Source of the DNA: Darwinimomas sp963643215
Lineage (GTDB): Bacteria; Bacillota; Clostridia; Lachnospirales; Lachnospiraceae
NCBI GenBank assembly: GCA_963643215.1
Contig: CAVIJY010000002.1
Coordinates: 1 to 64,000, forward strand
DNA length: 64,000 bases
Reading direction: 5' to 3'
Position 1 is the first letter of the stretch, and every line of letters begins with the position of its first letter. Shown here one piece after another: positions 53,003 through 61,518 of the stretch. The position numbers were made by a program, and so were the translations under genes. The notes beneath the pieces are model-generated. The model was not told where the DNA came from, made no database searches, and saw only the letters and a list, made by a program, of their open reading frames with translations.

Positions 53003-54160
53003 TTATGTCGTAGGCATCTTGCACTGATTCGTTACATCAACCGGATACAGTCCGTCCACCAGCTTGTATACAAAACTGGATGTACCAAATGTTGTGCTAG
53101 TCGTGTACAGCTTTGTTCCGTCTGTCATAGCTACGCTAAGCTCGTAGTACTTTGTGCCGTCGATCGCGACTGTCTTGTCATCAGTTGTCTGTGCTGTCGC
53201 TGTCGACAGATCTGTCTTTGCTGCTGTGCTTGTTGCATTCAGCTTGGTTACAGCATCTGTTGTATCATCCTGAAGTGTTATCGCAACATCCAGATTCCAT
53301 GCATCCGTCAGATTTGCAAATGTCGAGTTGGTGCACTTCTTATCCATACCTTCGATCCACATACGTATGGCAACCTTATAGTACCTTGTCTCACCTGCAG
53401 CGATGTTGTCATCAATCACAGCATTTTCATTATTGGGTGTAAAGTCACAGGTCGCCACACTTGTCTCGCCCTCTACAGCTTCTGTACCATTTTGGTATTC
53501 ATAACCGGTAGGTGCATATACCCACTTAAGGCTTGCCTTATCGATGGGGGCAACAGAAGTACTTTGTGTTGTTGTACCGGCATCTGTGACAAATACTGCT
53601 GTACGGAATGCCTTGATGGCCTCTGCATCTACACCGCCGTATACAAGATTAAGTCCTGTCATCACAACCTTCTGAGCAGAGGAGCCTGTGTTTACAGCCT
53701 TAAGACGGAAAACATAGTCTATATAACCCTTAGCACCATCAGTAGTCTTTATCTCATAGTTCTCAGAGAACTTGTTCTTGTATCCTGCAGATCCTGCCTC
53801 CTGGCCTGTAGTTGCATATTCAATAAATACATTATCGATTTGTGAACCGTCAGCTCTTGCATTTTTTGTGCTTGTATAGTAGAAATCATCGCCGTCAATC
53901 GTCGAAACAGGCTCCAGCAATGCGCTCTGCGACTGAACCAGCGCAGTCGCGAAATCTGTTTCAGGCACAGGAGTAGTCTGATTCTCTATTGTATCTTTCG
54001 CGATGAACAGGTTGTTGCTTACCTTTGTCGTCACGCTCATGCCTGTAGCCGTAACCTTGTTGTTTATCGCAAACCATGCATATGTCGAGCTGCCGAGTGC
54101 TATAGCTGCGACCAGCACCATTGCGATTGCAGCCATCAGCTGCCTTCTTAATGCCTTCAT
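53003..54160 (-). CDS. SipW-type exported protein 6, probable major fibre subunit (TasA-like)
   Basis: A 385-residue exported protein. Signal segment LMAAIAMVLVAAIALGSSTYAWFAINN is the clearest SipW type. LLEPVSTIDGDDFYY (about residue 80), a central VFRLKAVNTGSSAQKVVMTGLNL strand pair and MWIEGMDKKCTNSTFANLTDAW near residue 280 follow. CTCGGAGG lies upstream of the ATG. It is transcribed alone from its own promoter, riboswitch 3 and a terminator, which suggests high, dedicated expression as for a main structural subunit (inference). Confidence 0.87.
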   Translation of the reverse strand: MKALRRQLMAAIAMVLVAAIALGSSTYAWFAINNKVTATGMSVTTKVSNNLFIAKDTIENQTTPVPETDFATALVQSQSALLEPVSTIDGDDFYYTSTKNARADGSQIDNVFIEYATTGQEAGSAGYKNKFSENYEIKTTDGAKGYIDYVFRLKAVNTGSSAQKVVMTGLNLVYGGVDAEAIKAFRTAVFVTDAGTTTQSTSVAPIDKASLKWVYAPTGYEYQNGTEAVEGETSVATCDFTPNNENAVIDDNIAAGETRYYKVAIRMWIEGMDKKCTNSTFANLTDAWNLDVAITLQDDTTDAVTKLNATSTAAKTDLSTATAQTTDDKTVAIDGTKYYELSVAMTDGTKLYTTSTTFGTSSFVYKLVDGLYPVDVTNQCKMPTT

Positions 54161-54290
54161 AATCTTACCTCCGAGTAAATTCTTTGCCGGCCTGCACAGG
54201 CCTCAAAGGCATGCTCTGCATGTCCCTGACTTGTCCGGACTGTATTTGTCCGAACTATTTCATCCGAACTGTCTCGTCCAAGCTGCATAT

Positions 54291-54331
54291 AAAAAAACAC
54301 ATCTGCACCCTTTCGAAGCACAAATGTGGCA
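54291..54331 (-). terminator. Expression-platform terminator of riboswitch 3
   Basis: CACATTTGTGC / GTGCAGATGTG, 11 pairs including wobbles, followed by TTTTTTT on the minus strand. It begins at the last aptamer bases. Confidence 0.85.
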
Positions 54332-54392
54332 ACTGGCTGACTGAGATCCCAGTCCCTCTAGTTTTGCGTCACAACCTCACGATTGCTTTGCC
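54328..54392 (-). promoter_or_regulatory. Class I cyclic-di-GMP riboswitch 3
   Basis: Minus strand: GGCAAAGCAATCGTGAGGTTG, GTGACGCAAAACTAGAGGGACT, a P3 hairpin (ACTGGGATCTCAGT), CAGCCAGTTGCC. A complete GEMM-I aptamer in front of the TasA-like gene. Confidence 0.95.
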
Positions 54393-54408
54393 CTTATCAC
54401 TTGGTTCG

Positions 54409-54437
54409 AGTATAACTGCTGCAATAGCTAAAATCAA
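54409..54437 (-). promoter_or_regulatory. Promoter of riboswitch 3 unit
   Basis: TTGATT (54432-54437), 17 bases, TATACT (54409-54414). The same layout relative to the aptamer as at the other two riboswitches. Confidence 0.75.
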
Positions 54438-54498
54438 GCTTAAATAGAGAAACAATACTGTCAATTTTGCATCGTTTTGAATACAGTAGTTTCATTCT

Positions 54499-54540
54499 CC
54501 CTTATTCTTTGTTTCTTATTCCTTATTCCTTATTCCCTAT
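54499..54540. repeat. Short heptamer repeat (CTTATTC-type)
   Basis: CTTATTC recurs four or five times with slight changes, just downstream of the membrane-anchored protein gene. Function not apparent. The remaining part of this 392-base gap holds promoter and riboswitch 3. Confidence 0.6.
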
Positions 54541-54552
54541 CACCGTTTCGCG

Positions 54553-55824
54553 TCACTGTGTGCCGGAAGCATCCGTGCTCTCGCTCTGCTCTCCCCCGTT
54601 GCGTCTGGTATACCAGTTCACATTCTGATACTTGAAGTAGTCGGGAGCTTCTGTTCCTGCCGCGCCGATGGGTCTGTCTCCGCTGATGCTGTCCTTGATA
54701 TCCTGTATGAACTTCGCAAGGAGCGTGGTTTCATTGTTGTCCGCCGCCGCGATGTTCATAGAGAACTCGACCGAGCCGCCTATGATGTCATCGATGCACT
54801 CGGGATCGTCTCCCTCCATCCATATGACGACAGTATACTTGTTGACATATCCTACCTTGAAGTCATTCTCCTGAAATGAGCATACCACCTTGGGGCTTTC
54901 AAAGTTCACGCAGCCCTGCTCCGGCTCCCCGCCGGCAGACGGCCATGCATACACTGTTCTGACTCCGTCTCTCCATACGGCGACTCTCGCCGCCTCCTCT
55001 GCGCCCTTGGAGCTGGAGTCCAGCGTGACTCTAGCTATATAGTCCACATCCTCCTTGCCCGCATTTCTCACATAATAGGTATATGCCATATAGTTGCGTC
55101 CGTTATGACCCCCGTCCACATCCGCTATATCAAACGGCAGATCCTCTATGGATATATTGGTCGCGTCCTCCACATGACTTGCCACAAGCCTTGCGGTAGG
55201 CGATGTAAACTCGGGATCCGCCGACATGGCTATTCCCTTCCTGAAAAGCTCAAGTCTGTCCAGATTGATGGTGAAGTTGCCCATCCGCTCCTGCATGAAC
55301 GCCAGTATGAAAAGAAGCGCTATCGCCATGAGCGACCCCATCAGAAAGAGTCGCATTTTGTCAAGCCTCAGCAGAGCCCGTCCTATCAGCTTCGCGCGTC
55401 TTACGGGGATATATGTGCTGAGTACATCGCGGGTATCCTCCTGATTGTAGTTGTAATCAGCCTTTCCGATATCCTCGACACGAACCATGCGGAAGCTCTG
55501 CCGCTTCTTACTTCTTTTGAAGAGTCTTTTTTTTGAGTTCTCCGGTTCGCCGTCTCTGTCCGCACGAGCAAACCGTCGAAGACCACGCGACTGCTTTTTC
55601 TGCCCCTCGGGGAGCTGAGCTTTGCCTGAGGCTTCATTCTCACCCGGAGTCTGAGTCCATCCCGGAGCCTTGATCTCGCCCGAAGCCTCCGGCTGCCCGT
55701 CACTTCGAGTATCAGCTCTCTCGGGTTCGGTCTCCTGCATCTCCTCCTCGAGCGGATCTCCTATCTCATATTCATTTGTATCGGCATCCTGTCTGTACTT
55801 GTCATGCCAGTGCTTATCATTCAT
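54553..55824 (-). CDS. Membrane-anchored TasA-like protein with cytoplasmic tail
   Basis: A 423-residue protein. About 160 N-terminal residues are charged and probably cytoplasmic (acidic and Pro/Gly-rich, then KRLFKRSKKR). One membrane helix follows (LFLMGSLMAIALLFILAFM, about 160-180). The external part has YYVRNAGKEDVDYIARVTL and VIWMEGDDPECIDDIIGGSVEFSMNI, the same W-x-E-G-x-D-x-x-C motif as the exported subunits. There is no AWF cleavage signature, so it likely stays in the membrane and could anchor or nucleate the fibre. It follows the PilZ gene after 33 bases. Confidence 0.8.
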   Translation of the reverse strand: MNDKHWHDKYRQDADTNEYEIGDPLEEEMQETEPERADTRSDGQPEASGEIKAPGWTQTPGENEASGKAQLPEGQKKQSRGLRRFARADRDGEPENSKKRLFKRSKKRQSFRMVRVEDIGKADYNYNQEDTRDVLSTYIPVRRAKLIGRALLRLDKMRLFLMGSLMAIALLFILAFMQERMGNFTINLDRLELFRKGIAMSADPEFTSPTARLVASHVEDATNISIEDLPFDIADVDGGHNGRNYMAYTYYVRNAGKEDVDYIARVTLDSSSKGAEEAARVAVWRDGVRTVYAWPSAGGEPEQGCVNFESPKVVCSFQENDFKVGYVNKYTVVIWMEGDDPECIDDIIGGSVEFSMNIAAADNNETTLLAKFIQDIKDSISGDRPIGAAGTEAPDYFKYQNVNWYTRRNGGEQSESTDASGTQ

Positions 55825-55857
55825 AGCCTTACCTCTGTGCTCGCATCCGTTCCGGCA

Positions 55858-56538
55858 TCAGAGCTTGTATACCTTTCTTGCGTGCTCTACATACAGAGCC
55901 ATCCGCTCCTTCTCCTCCGGGTCTGCAAAGCGGTACTGGATACCGCACATGAACTTGTACATGCTGCCCTTCGGAGCCTCCCGCTCCCAGCATACGACTC
56001 CGGATATATCGTCAATCCCGGCGCCGTCCGGCTCCGTGCCCACACGCGGCAGACTGCAGTTTATGACCTCGCCCACCTCGAATCTGCTGCTCATAAAGAG
56101 CGCCATACCTCCTGCGGAGATATCCAGCGTGAAGCCCTCGCTCGGCTCTATCACGCCATCCGCATTGACAGGCCAGGTCTCCGACATATAGCTCATGCGA
56201 AGAGATATCCTGTATCGTGTGTCCTGACGCTGCGTGTACTGACGCTGGTTGCTGACCCTGCGTATCTTCCAGCAGCTTCTGAAGCCCTCCGTGACCGCAT
56301 CATCGGCAAATCCCGCTATGATCATCTCCTCGGAGCCTGACTCATAGCGGAACAGGAGCTTTTGCATATTGTCGAACTCGGCTTTTCTGCCGTCGCTCAT
56401 CGGTACGGTTATCAGAAATGCCGCATCATCCACCTGCTTCACGAAGGTGCATATCATATTGAATTGCGGATCCTGCCCTGCGGGCATCTCCCTTGCGGCC
56501 TGCATTCGCATGCCCGGTTTTATCGTAAGCTCAGCCAT
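55858..56538 (-). CDS. PilZ domain c-di-GMP receptor
   Basis: A 226-residue cytoplasmic protein. The N-terminal half is a YcgR-N-like beta domain. The PilZ domain starts at about residue 105 with QRQDTRYRI (RxxxR) and continues with TLDISAGGMAL (D/NxSxxG), the two parts that bind c-di-GMP. Its start overlaps the HD-GYP gene stop. Neighbouring the membrane-anchored fibre protein, it may relay the c-di-GMP signal to that protein or to assembly. Confidence 0.92.
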   Translation of the reverse strand: MAELTIKPGMRMQAAREMPAGQDPQFNMICTFVKQVDDAAFLITVPMSDGRKAEFDNMQKLLFRYESGSEEMIIAGFADDAVTEGFRSCWKIRRVSNQRQYTQRQDTRYRISLRMSYMSETWPVNADGVIEPSEGFTLDISAGGMALFMSSRFEVGEVINCSLPRVGTEPDGAGIDDISGVVCWEREAPKGSMYKFMCGIQYRFADPEEKERMALYVEHARKVYKL

Positions 56539-58372
56539 CTAAACTCTCTTTCCTGTATATGTCGCACATTTTATCATAGACCGCCTTGAATGTCTCTATG
56601 AGCCGCGGTCCGAAGGAGCCGCATTCCCCGTCAAGTATCATGCGGTACACCTGTGACGGTGCATACGCGTCCTTGTATGAGCGCGGGCTGATGAGCGCGT
56701 CAAAGACATCCGCAAGCGAAACCGCCTGCACGCCTATCGATATCTCGTCTCCCTTCAGCCCCTCCGGATAGCCTCCTCCGTCATATCTTTCGTGATGATG
56801 GAGCGCCACATCTCTGCAGCATGCAAGCATCTCCTCCTGTCCTCTGGCATGGATACGGTCTATGATCTGCGCCCCGCGCAGCGTATGACTGCGCATGATT
56901 TCATGCTCCTCCTCGCTGAGCACACCCGGCTTGTTCAATATGGCATCCGGTACGGCGATCTTTCCTATATCGTGCATCACGGCGGCCATTGCATACATAT
57001 CTACGGTGCTTTTGTTCAGTCCGTAATGCGGGCTGCGCTCCGAGAGATCCGTGAGCAGTATCCTGACCAGCTCGGATACATGCGCTATATGCGGGCCGCT
57101 TTCGACATTTCGAAACTCAACAAGACCTGCCATCGTGATGAGCATGATCTGGTTGTATTCATCGAGCCTGGCCTGCTCCAGACGCTCCGACTGCTGCGCC
57201 TTGTACTGCGTGATCCTGTCGATATCGTTGCGGTAAACCCTGTACCGGCTCCTGCCTATGGGCACCAGTATCTCGGAATATGTCTTTGCCTTTCTCGAGC
57301 CGGGACGGTTCAGCACCGTCTCCATGATATACTGTCCGTCTCTGACAGCCTTTTTCAGAAAGTTCTCATCCAGCAGCCGCATGTATCTGCTCTGCGTCTC
57401 CTGCGGGATGATCCCGTGCCTCGCGTAGCTGTCTATCTGCCCGGAAAAGCTGTATGACTTCTCCATACGCACGAAGCGGCCTTTCTTCTTCTCATACGGG
57501 AACAGTCTGTCGCCGTCGATGTCTATCTCGTATATCCCGTCAAAAAGCGCCGCCAGATCCGGATCCTCGATAAATGCTTTGTTCTCCAGCGCAAGTCCGT
57601 TCTGTATCATGCCGTTGTCGTACTGGCTGGTCACGGCCTTGATATATATGATGCCGCGGTATCTCCTGACTTTTCCTGAGATCTCCGGTATCCGCTCGAA
57701 TCGAAGCTGTATGTACTGCGGCTCGTTCTCTCTGCGGATACAGACTATGCTTGTAACCTCGGTTCTCCCCTCGTCAAATGCCGCCGTAAGCGACTTTCTG
57801 CTCCAGTGCTTTTGAAGTATGAGAGACGAGTCGTCATCCACCAGTTCAAGCAGATATGTCAGCAGTGCCTCGTAGCGTCCCCTCCTCGGCAGCTTTGCAG
57901 ATCCGTCAGCGGCCTGACTCTGCGCATCCTCCGGGGTCTTCGAAGAATCTTCTCCCTCTCCGGTTCCGGCCTCGCTCTCATCAACTATCCTTCCCGTGCC
58001 GCTTTCGATATGATATGAGTCGCCTCCTATATCGGCAGATGCCACCAGAAGATATATCTTCTCCATGACTTTCGCGATTCTGACGCCTGCGTACCCGCCG
58101 TCACCATCCTCCGGGGAGCTCTTCGGCTGCTCCGGGCGTGAGTACCTGACTGTTTTGGATGTATTGATCCTGCGCACAGGCTCTTCCGCGCCCTCTTCGT
58201 CCTTCGGAAGGATCCCGAACATGCGAAGAGCGGCAGCTGCGCTGCGCAGCGTGCTGCCGTTCCTCGATCTTTTCTCCGTCATCCCCGTGAGAACAGCGTC
58301 TCTCGGACTTGCGGAGCCATATTCATCTGTCTCGCCGGCTTCCTGTCTCGGGCTTTCGTCTTCATCAAACAC
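56531..58372 (-). CDS. HD-GYP domain c-di-GMP phosphodiesterase
   Basis: A 613-residue protein. A long N-terminal part (about 400 residues, no recognised domain; the segments around residues 20-160 are low complexity) is followed by an HD-GYP domain: VAAVMHDIGKIAVPD (about 465) and HHERYDGGGYPEGLKGDEI (about 525), with LADVFDAL. The family hydrolyses c-di-GMP to pGpG or GMP. It has no membrane segment. The GTG start has GGAGG nine bases upstream. Its activity would lower the signal sensed by the three riboswitches and the PilZ protein. Confidence 0.92.
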   Translation of the reverse strand: MFDEDESPRQEAGETDEYGSASPRDAVLTGMTEKRSRNGSTLRSAAAALRMFGILPKDEEGAEEPVRRINTSKTVRYSRPEQPKSSPEDGDGGYAGVRIAKVMEKIYLLVASADIGGDSYHIESGTGRIVDESEAGTGEGEDSSKTPEDAQSQAADGSAKLPRRGRYEALLTYLLELVDDDSSLILQKHWSRKSLTAAFDEGRTEVTSIVCIRRENEPQYIQLRFERIPEISGKVRRYRGIIYIKAVTSQYDNGMIQNGLALENKAFIEDPDLAALFDGIYEIDIDGDRLFPYEKKKGRFVRMEKSYSFSGQIDSYARHGIIPQETQSRYMRLLDENFLKKAVRDGQYIMETVLNRPGSRKAKTYSEILVPIGRSRYRVYRNDIDRITQYKAQQSERLEQARLDEYNQIMLITMAGLVEFRNVESGPHIAHVSELVRILLTDLSERSPHYGLNKSTVDMYAMAAVMHDIGKIAVPDAILNKPGVLSEEEHEIMRSHTLRGAQIIDRIHARGQEEMLACCRDVALHHHERYDGGGYPEGLKGDEISIGVQAVSLADVFDALISPRSYKDAYAPSQVYRMILDGECGSFGPRLIETFKAVYDKMCDIYRKESLDG

Positions 58373-58417
58373 AGCGTGCCCCCTCCGGCCCGTCTCTGAA
58401 GATCCGGGCTATGCGGA

Positions 58418-60190
58418 TCAATATCTGGCTCCCTCCGGTATGCCCGCCACCGATCCGTCGTTGAGATTATAAGTCACACCTGCTGCATCTGTAAAGCTGC
58501 CCTTTACCATGGCTCCCAGCGTTCCCTGGCTTCCGTCGCTCAGATAATACTGATATCCGCCGTCTTCTATCCAGCCCGTCACCATCCTGTGATCGGCGTC
58601 AAAGTAGTACCAGTCACTCTCTATCTGCTTCCATCCCGGCCCGACAGCTGTTCCGTTCTTGTCGAAATAGTACCACGCACCCAGCGTATACTGCCATCCC
58701 TTGACCCTGTTTCCGTCCTCATCTCTCATGGTCATCGATCCGGCTGTGTATCTGATCTCGCCGTCAGTGGTATTTGCCAGAGCCCACTCGTCGAGATTGC
58801 TGATCTCTACGGCCTTTGAGGTGAGATAATATTTGGAGGATGCGTCCGAGCCCATGGCATAAAGCTTGACATTTATAGGCTCAAGATCTGAGCTCGTGTC
58901 ATCATATTCGAAGTATCCTCCCAGATCATAATAGTTTGTGCTGATGATCTCCGCATGGAGCTGCGTCTTTCCCTGATATATGGCTATCTTGTATCTTGAG
59001 GCGCGATCGACCTTCTTCCAGTTGAGCACAGTCGCCTCGTTGATATAGAGATTGCTTGGCGTCTCAAGCGTCAGCTTCGGTATATAGTAAAATGTCAGTC
59101 TCGCGCTTGTAGATGATCTCGATGTCACCTGCACATCACTTCCGCGGCAGCTGAAGACCGTGCTGCTCGTAAATTCATAGTTGTTTCCTGCCTTGAGCAG
59201 CATGGAGACCTGCACGCCGCTTCCCGCGCTCCACTGCTCCTGAGGCTGGCTGTATGTGATATTCTCTATCGTAAAGCCTGTTCCGGCCGTAAATGTAGTC
59301 GTCGACAGCTTTCCCGGCTCAACCGACTTTTCCGATACGCTGATGGCCGCCTTCGTCAGCTTGGTCAAGACAGGCGGTGACATCCTTGTCCCTGATGCAG
59401 ATACCGACTGCCCCTGTGACACATATTCTCCTGACTCATTTACCGGGTACCCGTCCGGCGTAGTGGTATTTACATACAGATTGCCGTTCTTCTTGTCAAA
59501 GTAGTACCATTTCCCGCTGATCTGCTGCCAGCCCGTCTGCATGACGCCCTTGCTTGAGAAATGGTATCTCTGCCCTCCGTCGTCTATCCACTCGTTCTTG
59601 GCCTTGATGCCGCCGCTCTTGTAGTAGAACCAGGTTCCGTCCAGCTGGTACTCCCATCCTAGCTTGCCTGACTCTGCCTCGGCCTCCACGGTCTTGATGC
59701 GGTTCTTGATGGTCTTGAGAGTATCGTAGTCGATTTCCAGCTCCTCGCTCTCGACCATAGTCTCCTCGCCGCCGTTCACAGAATATACAGCGAAGTAGTA
59801 GCTTCCTGTGCCGTTGTTGGCGATATATGATGTCGCATCAAAGCTGCCTCCCGAGACCTTGCCCCAGTTTCTGATGACCCGGCTGCTGTAGCCCTTGTAT
59901 ATGAGAAGCTTATATGCTGTGGAGCTCTCGGCCTTCTCCCATCGGCATCTCACGGTTCCTGTCGCGGAGTCCAGATCCCACCACGCATCTCCTATAGTAT
60001 AGTCCTTGTCATCATCTGTGGCGGCGTGAGCCTCGATCCGCAGCGCAGATGCCGCTGCAAGGAAGGCGCCGGTGCCTGTCAGCACAGAGGCCGCCGCTAT
60101 CGCAAAAGAAGCCGCGGCCATGGTCAGTCGTCCCTTCCATGCCGCAGCTGTCATATATGTCTTATCTGTACAAAACAGACTTGTCCTCAT
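58418..60190 (-). CDS. Secreted protein with cell-wall-binding repeats
   Basis: A 590-residue exported protein. Signal segment AAASFAIAAASVLTGTGAFLAAAS followed by LRIEAHA. At about residues 60-150 and 380-470 there are fibronectin-type-III-like domains. Two clusters of choline-binding-like repeats (about 180-240 and 500-580) have the pattern TGWQQISGKWYYFDKKNG and GWKQIESDWYYFDADHR. Such repeats bind wall teichoic or lipoteichoic acid choline or related groups. The start may be 60190 or 60154; the ribosome binding site is weak. First gene of the HD-GYP/PilZ unit; could tether the fibre to the wall. Confidence 0.85.
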   Translation of the reverse strand: MRTSLFCTDKTYMTAAAWKGRLTMAAASFAIAAASVLTGTGAFLAAASALRIEAHAATDDDKDYTIGDAWWDLDSATGTVRCRWEKAESSTAYKLLIYKGYSSRVIRNWGKVSGGSFDATSYIANNGTGSYYFAVYSVNGGEETMVESEELEIDYDTLKTIKNRIKTVEAEAESGKLGWEYQLDGTWFYYKSGGIKAKNEWIDDGGQRYHFSSKGVMQTGWQQISGKWYYFDKKNGNLYVNTTTPDGYPVNESGEYVSQGQSVSASGTRMSPPVLTKLTKAAISVSEKSVEPGKLSTTTFTAGTGFTIENITYSQPQEQWSAGSGVQVSMLLKAGNNYEFTSSTVFSCRGSDVQVTSRSSTSARLTFYYIPKLTLETPSNLYINEATVLNWKKVDRASRYKIAIYQGKTQLHAEIISTNYYDLGGYFEYDDTSSDLEPINVKLYAMGSDASSKYYLTSKAVEISNLDEWALANTTDGEIRYTAGSMTMRDEDGNRVKGWQYTLGAWYYFDKNGTAVGPGWKQIESDWYYFDADHRMVTGWIEDGGYQYYLSDGSQGTLGAMVKGSFTDAAGVTYNLNDGSVAGIPEGARY

Positions 60191-60246
60191 ATGTTACTTA
60201 CCCGCTTTCTGTTAGCTTGATCCCATCTCGTACTGCATCCATGGAA

Positions 60247-60275
60247 ACTATAAAGCAGGCATTTGCAAATTTCAA
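60247..60275 (-). promoter_or_regulatory. Promoter of the wall-binding protein / HD-GYP / PilZ unit
   Basis: TTGAAA (60270-60275), 17 bases, TATAGT (60247-60252). No riboswitch follows. Confidence 0.7.
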
Positions 60276-60408
60276 GTCTGCCCGGATTACGGCAGGCTTA
60301 CAAAGAGCTTAAGGAATCAGTCATCTCATACCGCGCAGTCCCTGCATCCGTGCCGGGTATCCTTATGTCTGCGCAGCTGTCTCCACGCAGTCCCGAAGCG
60401 GCCTCAGA

Positions 60409-61518
60409 TCACAACATCGGCTTCTGCGGTATATACTCATACTCCGCCGAGAGGAAGTTGTCCCAGTTGACCTCGACTCCGAGTCCTGGTCTGTCAGGCA
60501 CCATCAGAAGGCCGTTTTCCAGCTTCAGGGGAGTCTTGAGAAATGCTTCATTCTCATCCCATGCGCGTCCCTGCGACTCCTGGAATACTATATTGGGCAG
60601 CGTGATATCCACATGAGCCGCCTGAAGCGTCGCCAGTATGGAATTGGAGTTGTGCGGCTGTACCTTCATGAATTTCTTGCCTGTCATGCCGCCGATGAGC
60701 TTTGTCTCAAGTATGCCGCCGTCATGAGTGAGATCCGGCTGCACCACAGACGCGATCTCCCGCATATTCTCAAAGCGGAAGCCGAAGCGCGAGAATACCC
60801 TCTCACCATGCGCTATGGGCGTGCGCACCGTGGCTGCAAGGCGCTTATAGCCTGCTATATCCTCCGGATATACCGGCTCCTCTATGTACATGAGTCCCAG
60901 CGGCTCGGCCTTGCGGAAATACTCTCTCATGGTGTCGATGTCCGTGCAGTGCACATCAACCATCAGATCTACATCCCAGCCCACGGCCTCTCTCACCGCC
61001 TTGAGCATGTCTATGCCGTGCTTAACCCGGTGAGGATCGCTGGCGGGAGTGCAGAACGGACCGCCCTTGAGCGCCGTAAAGCCCTTGGCTACTGTAGCAG
61101 CGGCGGTCTCGGCAGCCTTCTCGGGTGATCCGCCCATGCCCCATCCGCCGTATACGCGGACGCCGTCTCTCTTTTTTCCGCCGAGCAGATTGTAGATCGG
61201 CTCGCCCAGCGCCTTGCCTATGATATCCCAGAGTGCGCACTCAACGCCTGCAAACGCCGTGATATTTACAACGCCGCCGCTTGAGCGCCACGCGTCCAGC
61301 GCATAGTAGTTGTGGAACATATCATTGATGCAGAATACATCCTTGCCTATCATCAGATATGCCAGATCGCTCTGGATAGCCTCGTACACTGCCTTTTCCT
61401 TCTGTCTGAGCGTGCATTCGCCCACACCGGAGATGCCCTCGTCCGTATCGACCTTGACCCAGATGACATTGCGTCCGACAGACTTGCGCATATATGTATT
61501 TATAGCTGTAATCTTCAT
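60409..61518 (-). CDS. Enolase-superfamily dehydratase (galactonate dehydratase-like)
   Basis: A 369-residue enzyme of the mandelate racemase/muconate lactonising family. Conserved parts: FAGVECALWDIIGKALG, TALKGGPF, the metal ligands in LMVDVHCTDID, YIEEPVYPED and AHGERVFSRF, then VQPDLTHDGGI and QPHNSNS. This set resembles D-galactonate/mannonate dehydratases that remove water from sugar acids; substrate is not proven. The start overlaps the upstream gene stop (ATGA). Confidence 0.88.
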   Translation of the reverse strand: MKITAINTYMRKSVGRNVIWVKVDTDEGISGVGECTLRQKEKAVYEAIQSDLAYLMIGKDVFCINDMFHNYYALDAWRSSGGVVNITAFAGVECALWDIIGKALGEPIYNLLGGKKRDGVRVYGGWGMGGSPEKAAETAAATVAKGFTALKGGPFCTPASDPHRVKHGIDMLKAVREAVGWDVDLMVDVHCTDIDTMREYFRKAEPLGLMYIEEPVYPEDIAGYKRLAATVRTPIAHGERVFSRFGFRFENMREIASVVQPDLTHDGGILETKLIGGMTGKKFMKVQPHNSNSILATLQAAHVDITLPNIVFQESQGRAWDENEAFLKTPLKLENGLLMVPDRPGLGVEVNWDNFLSAEYEYIPQKPML

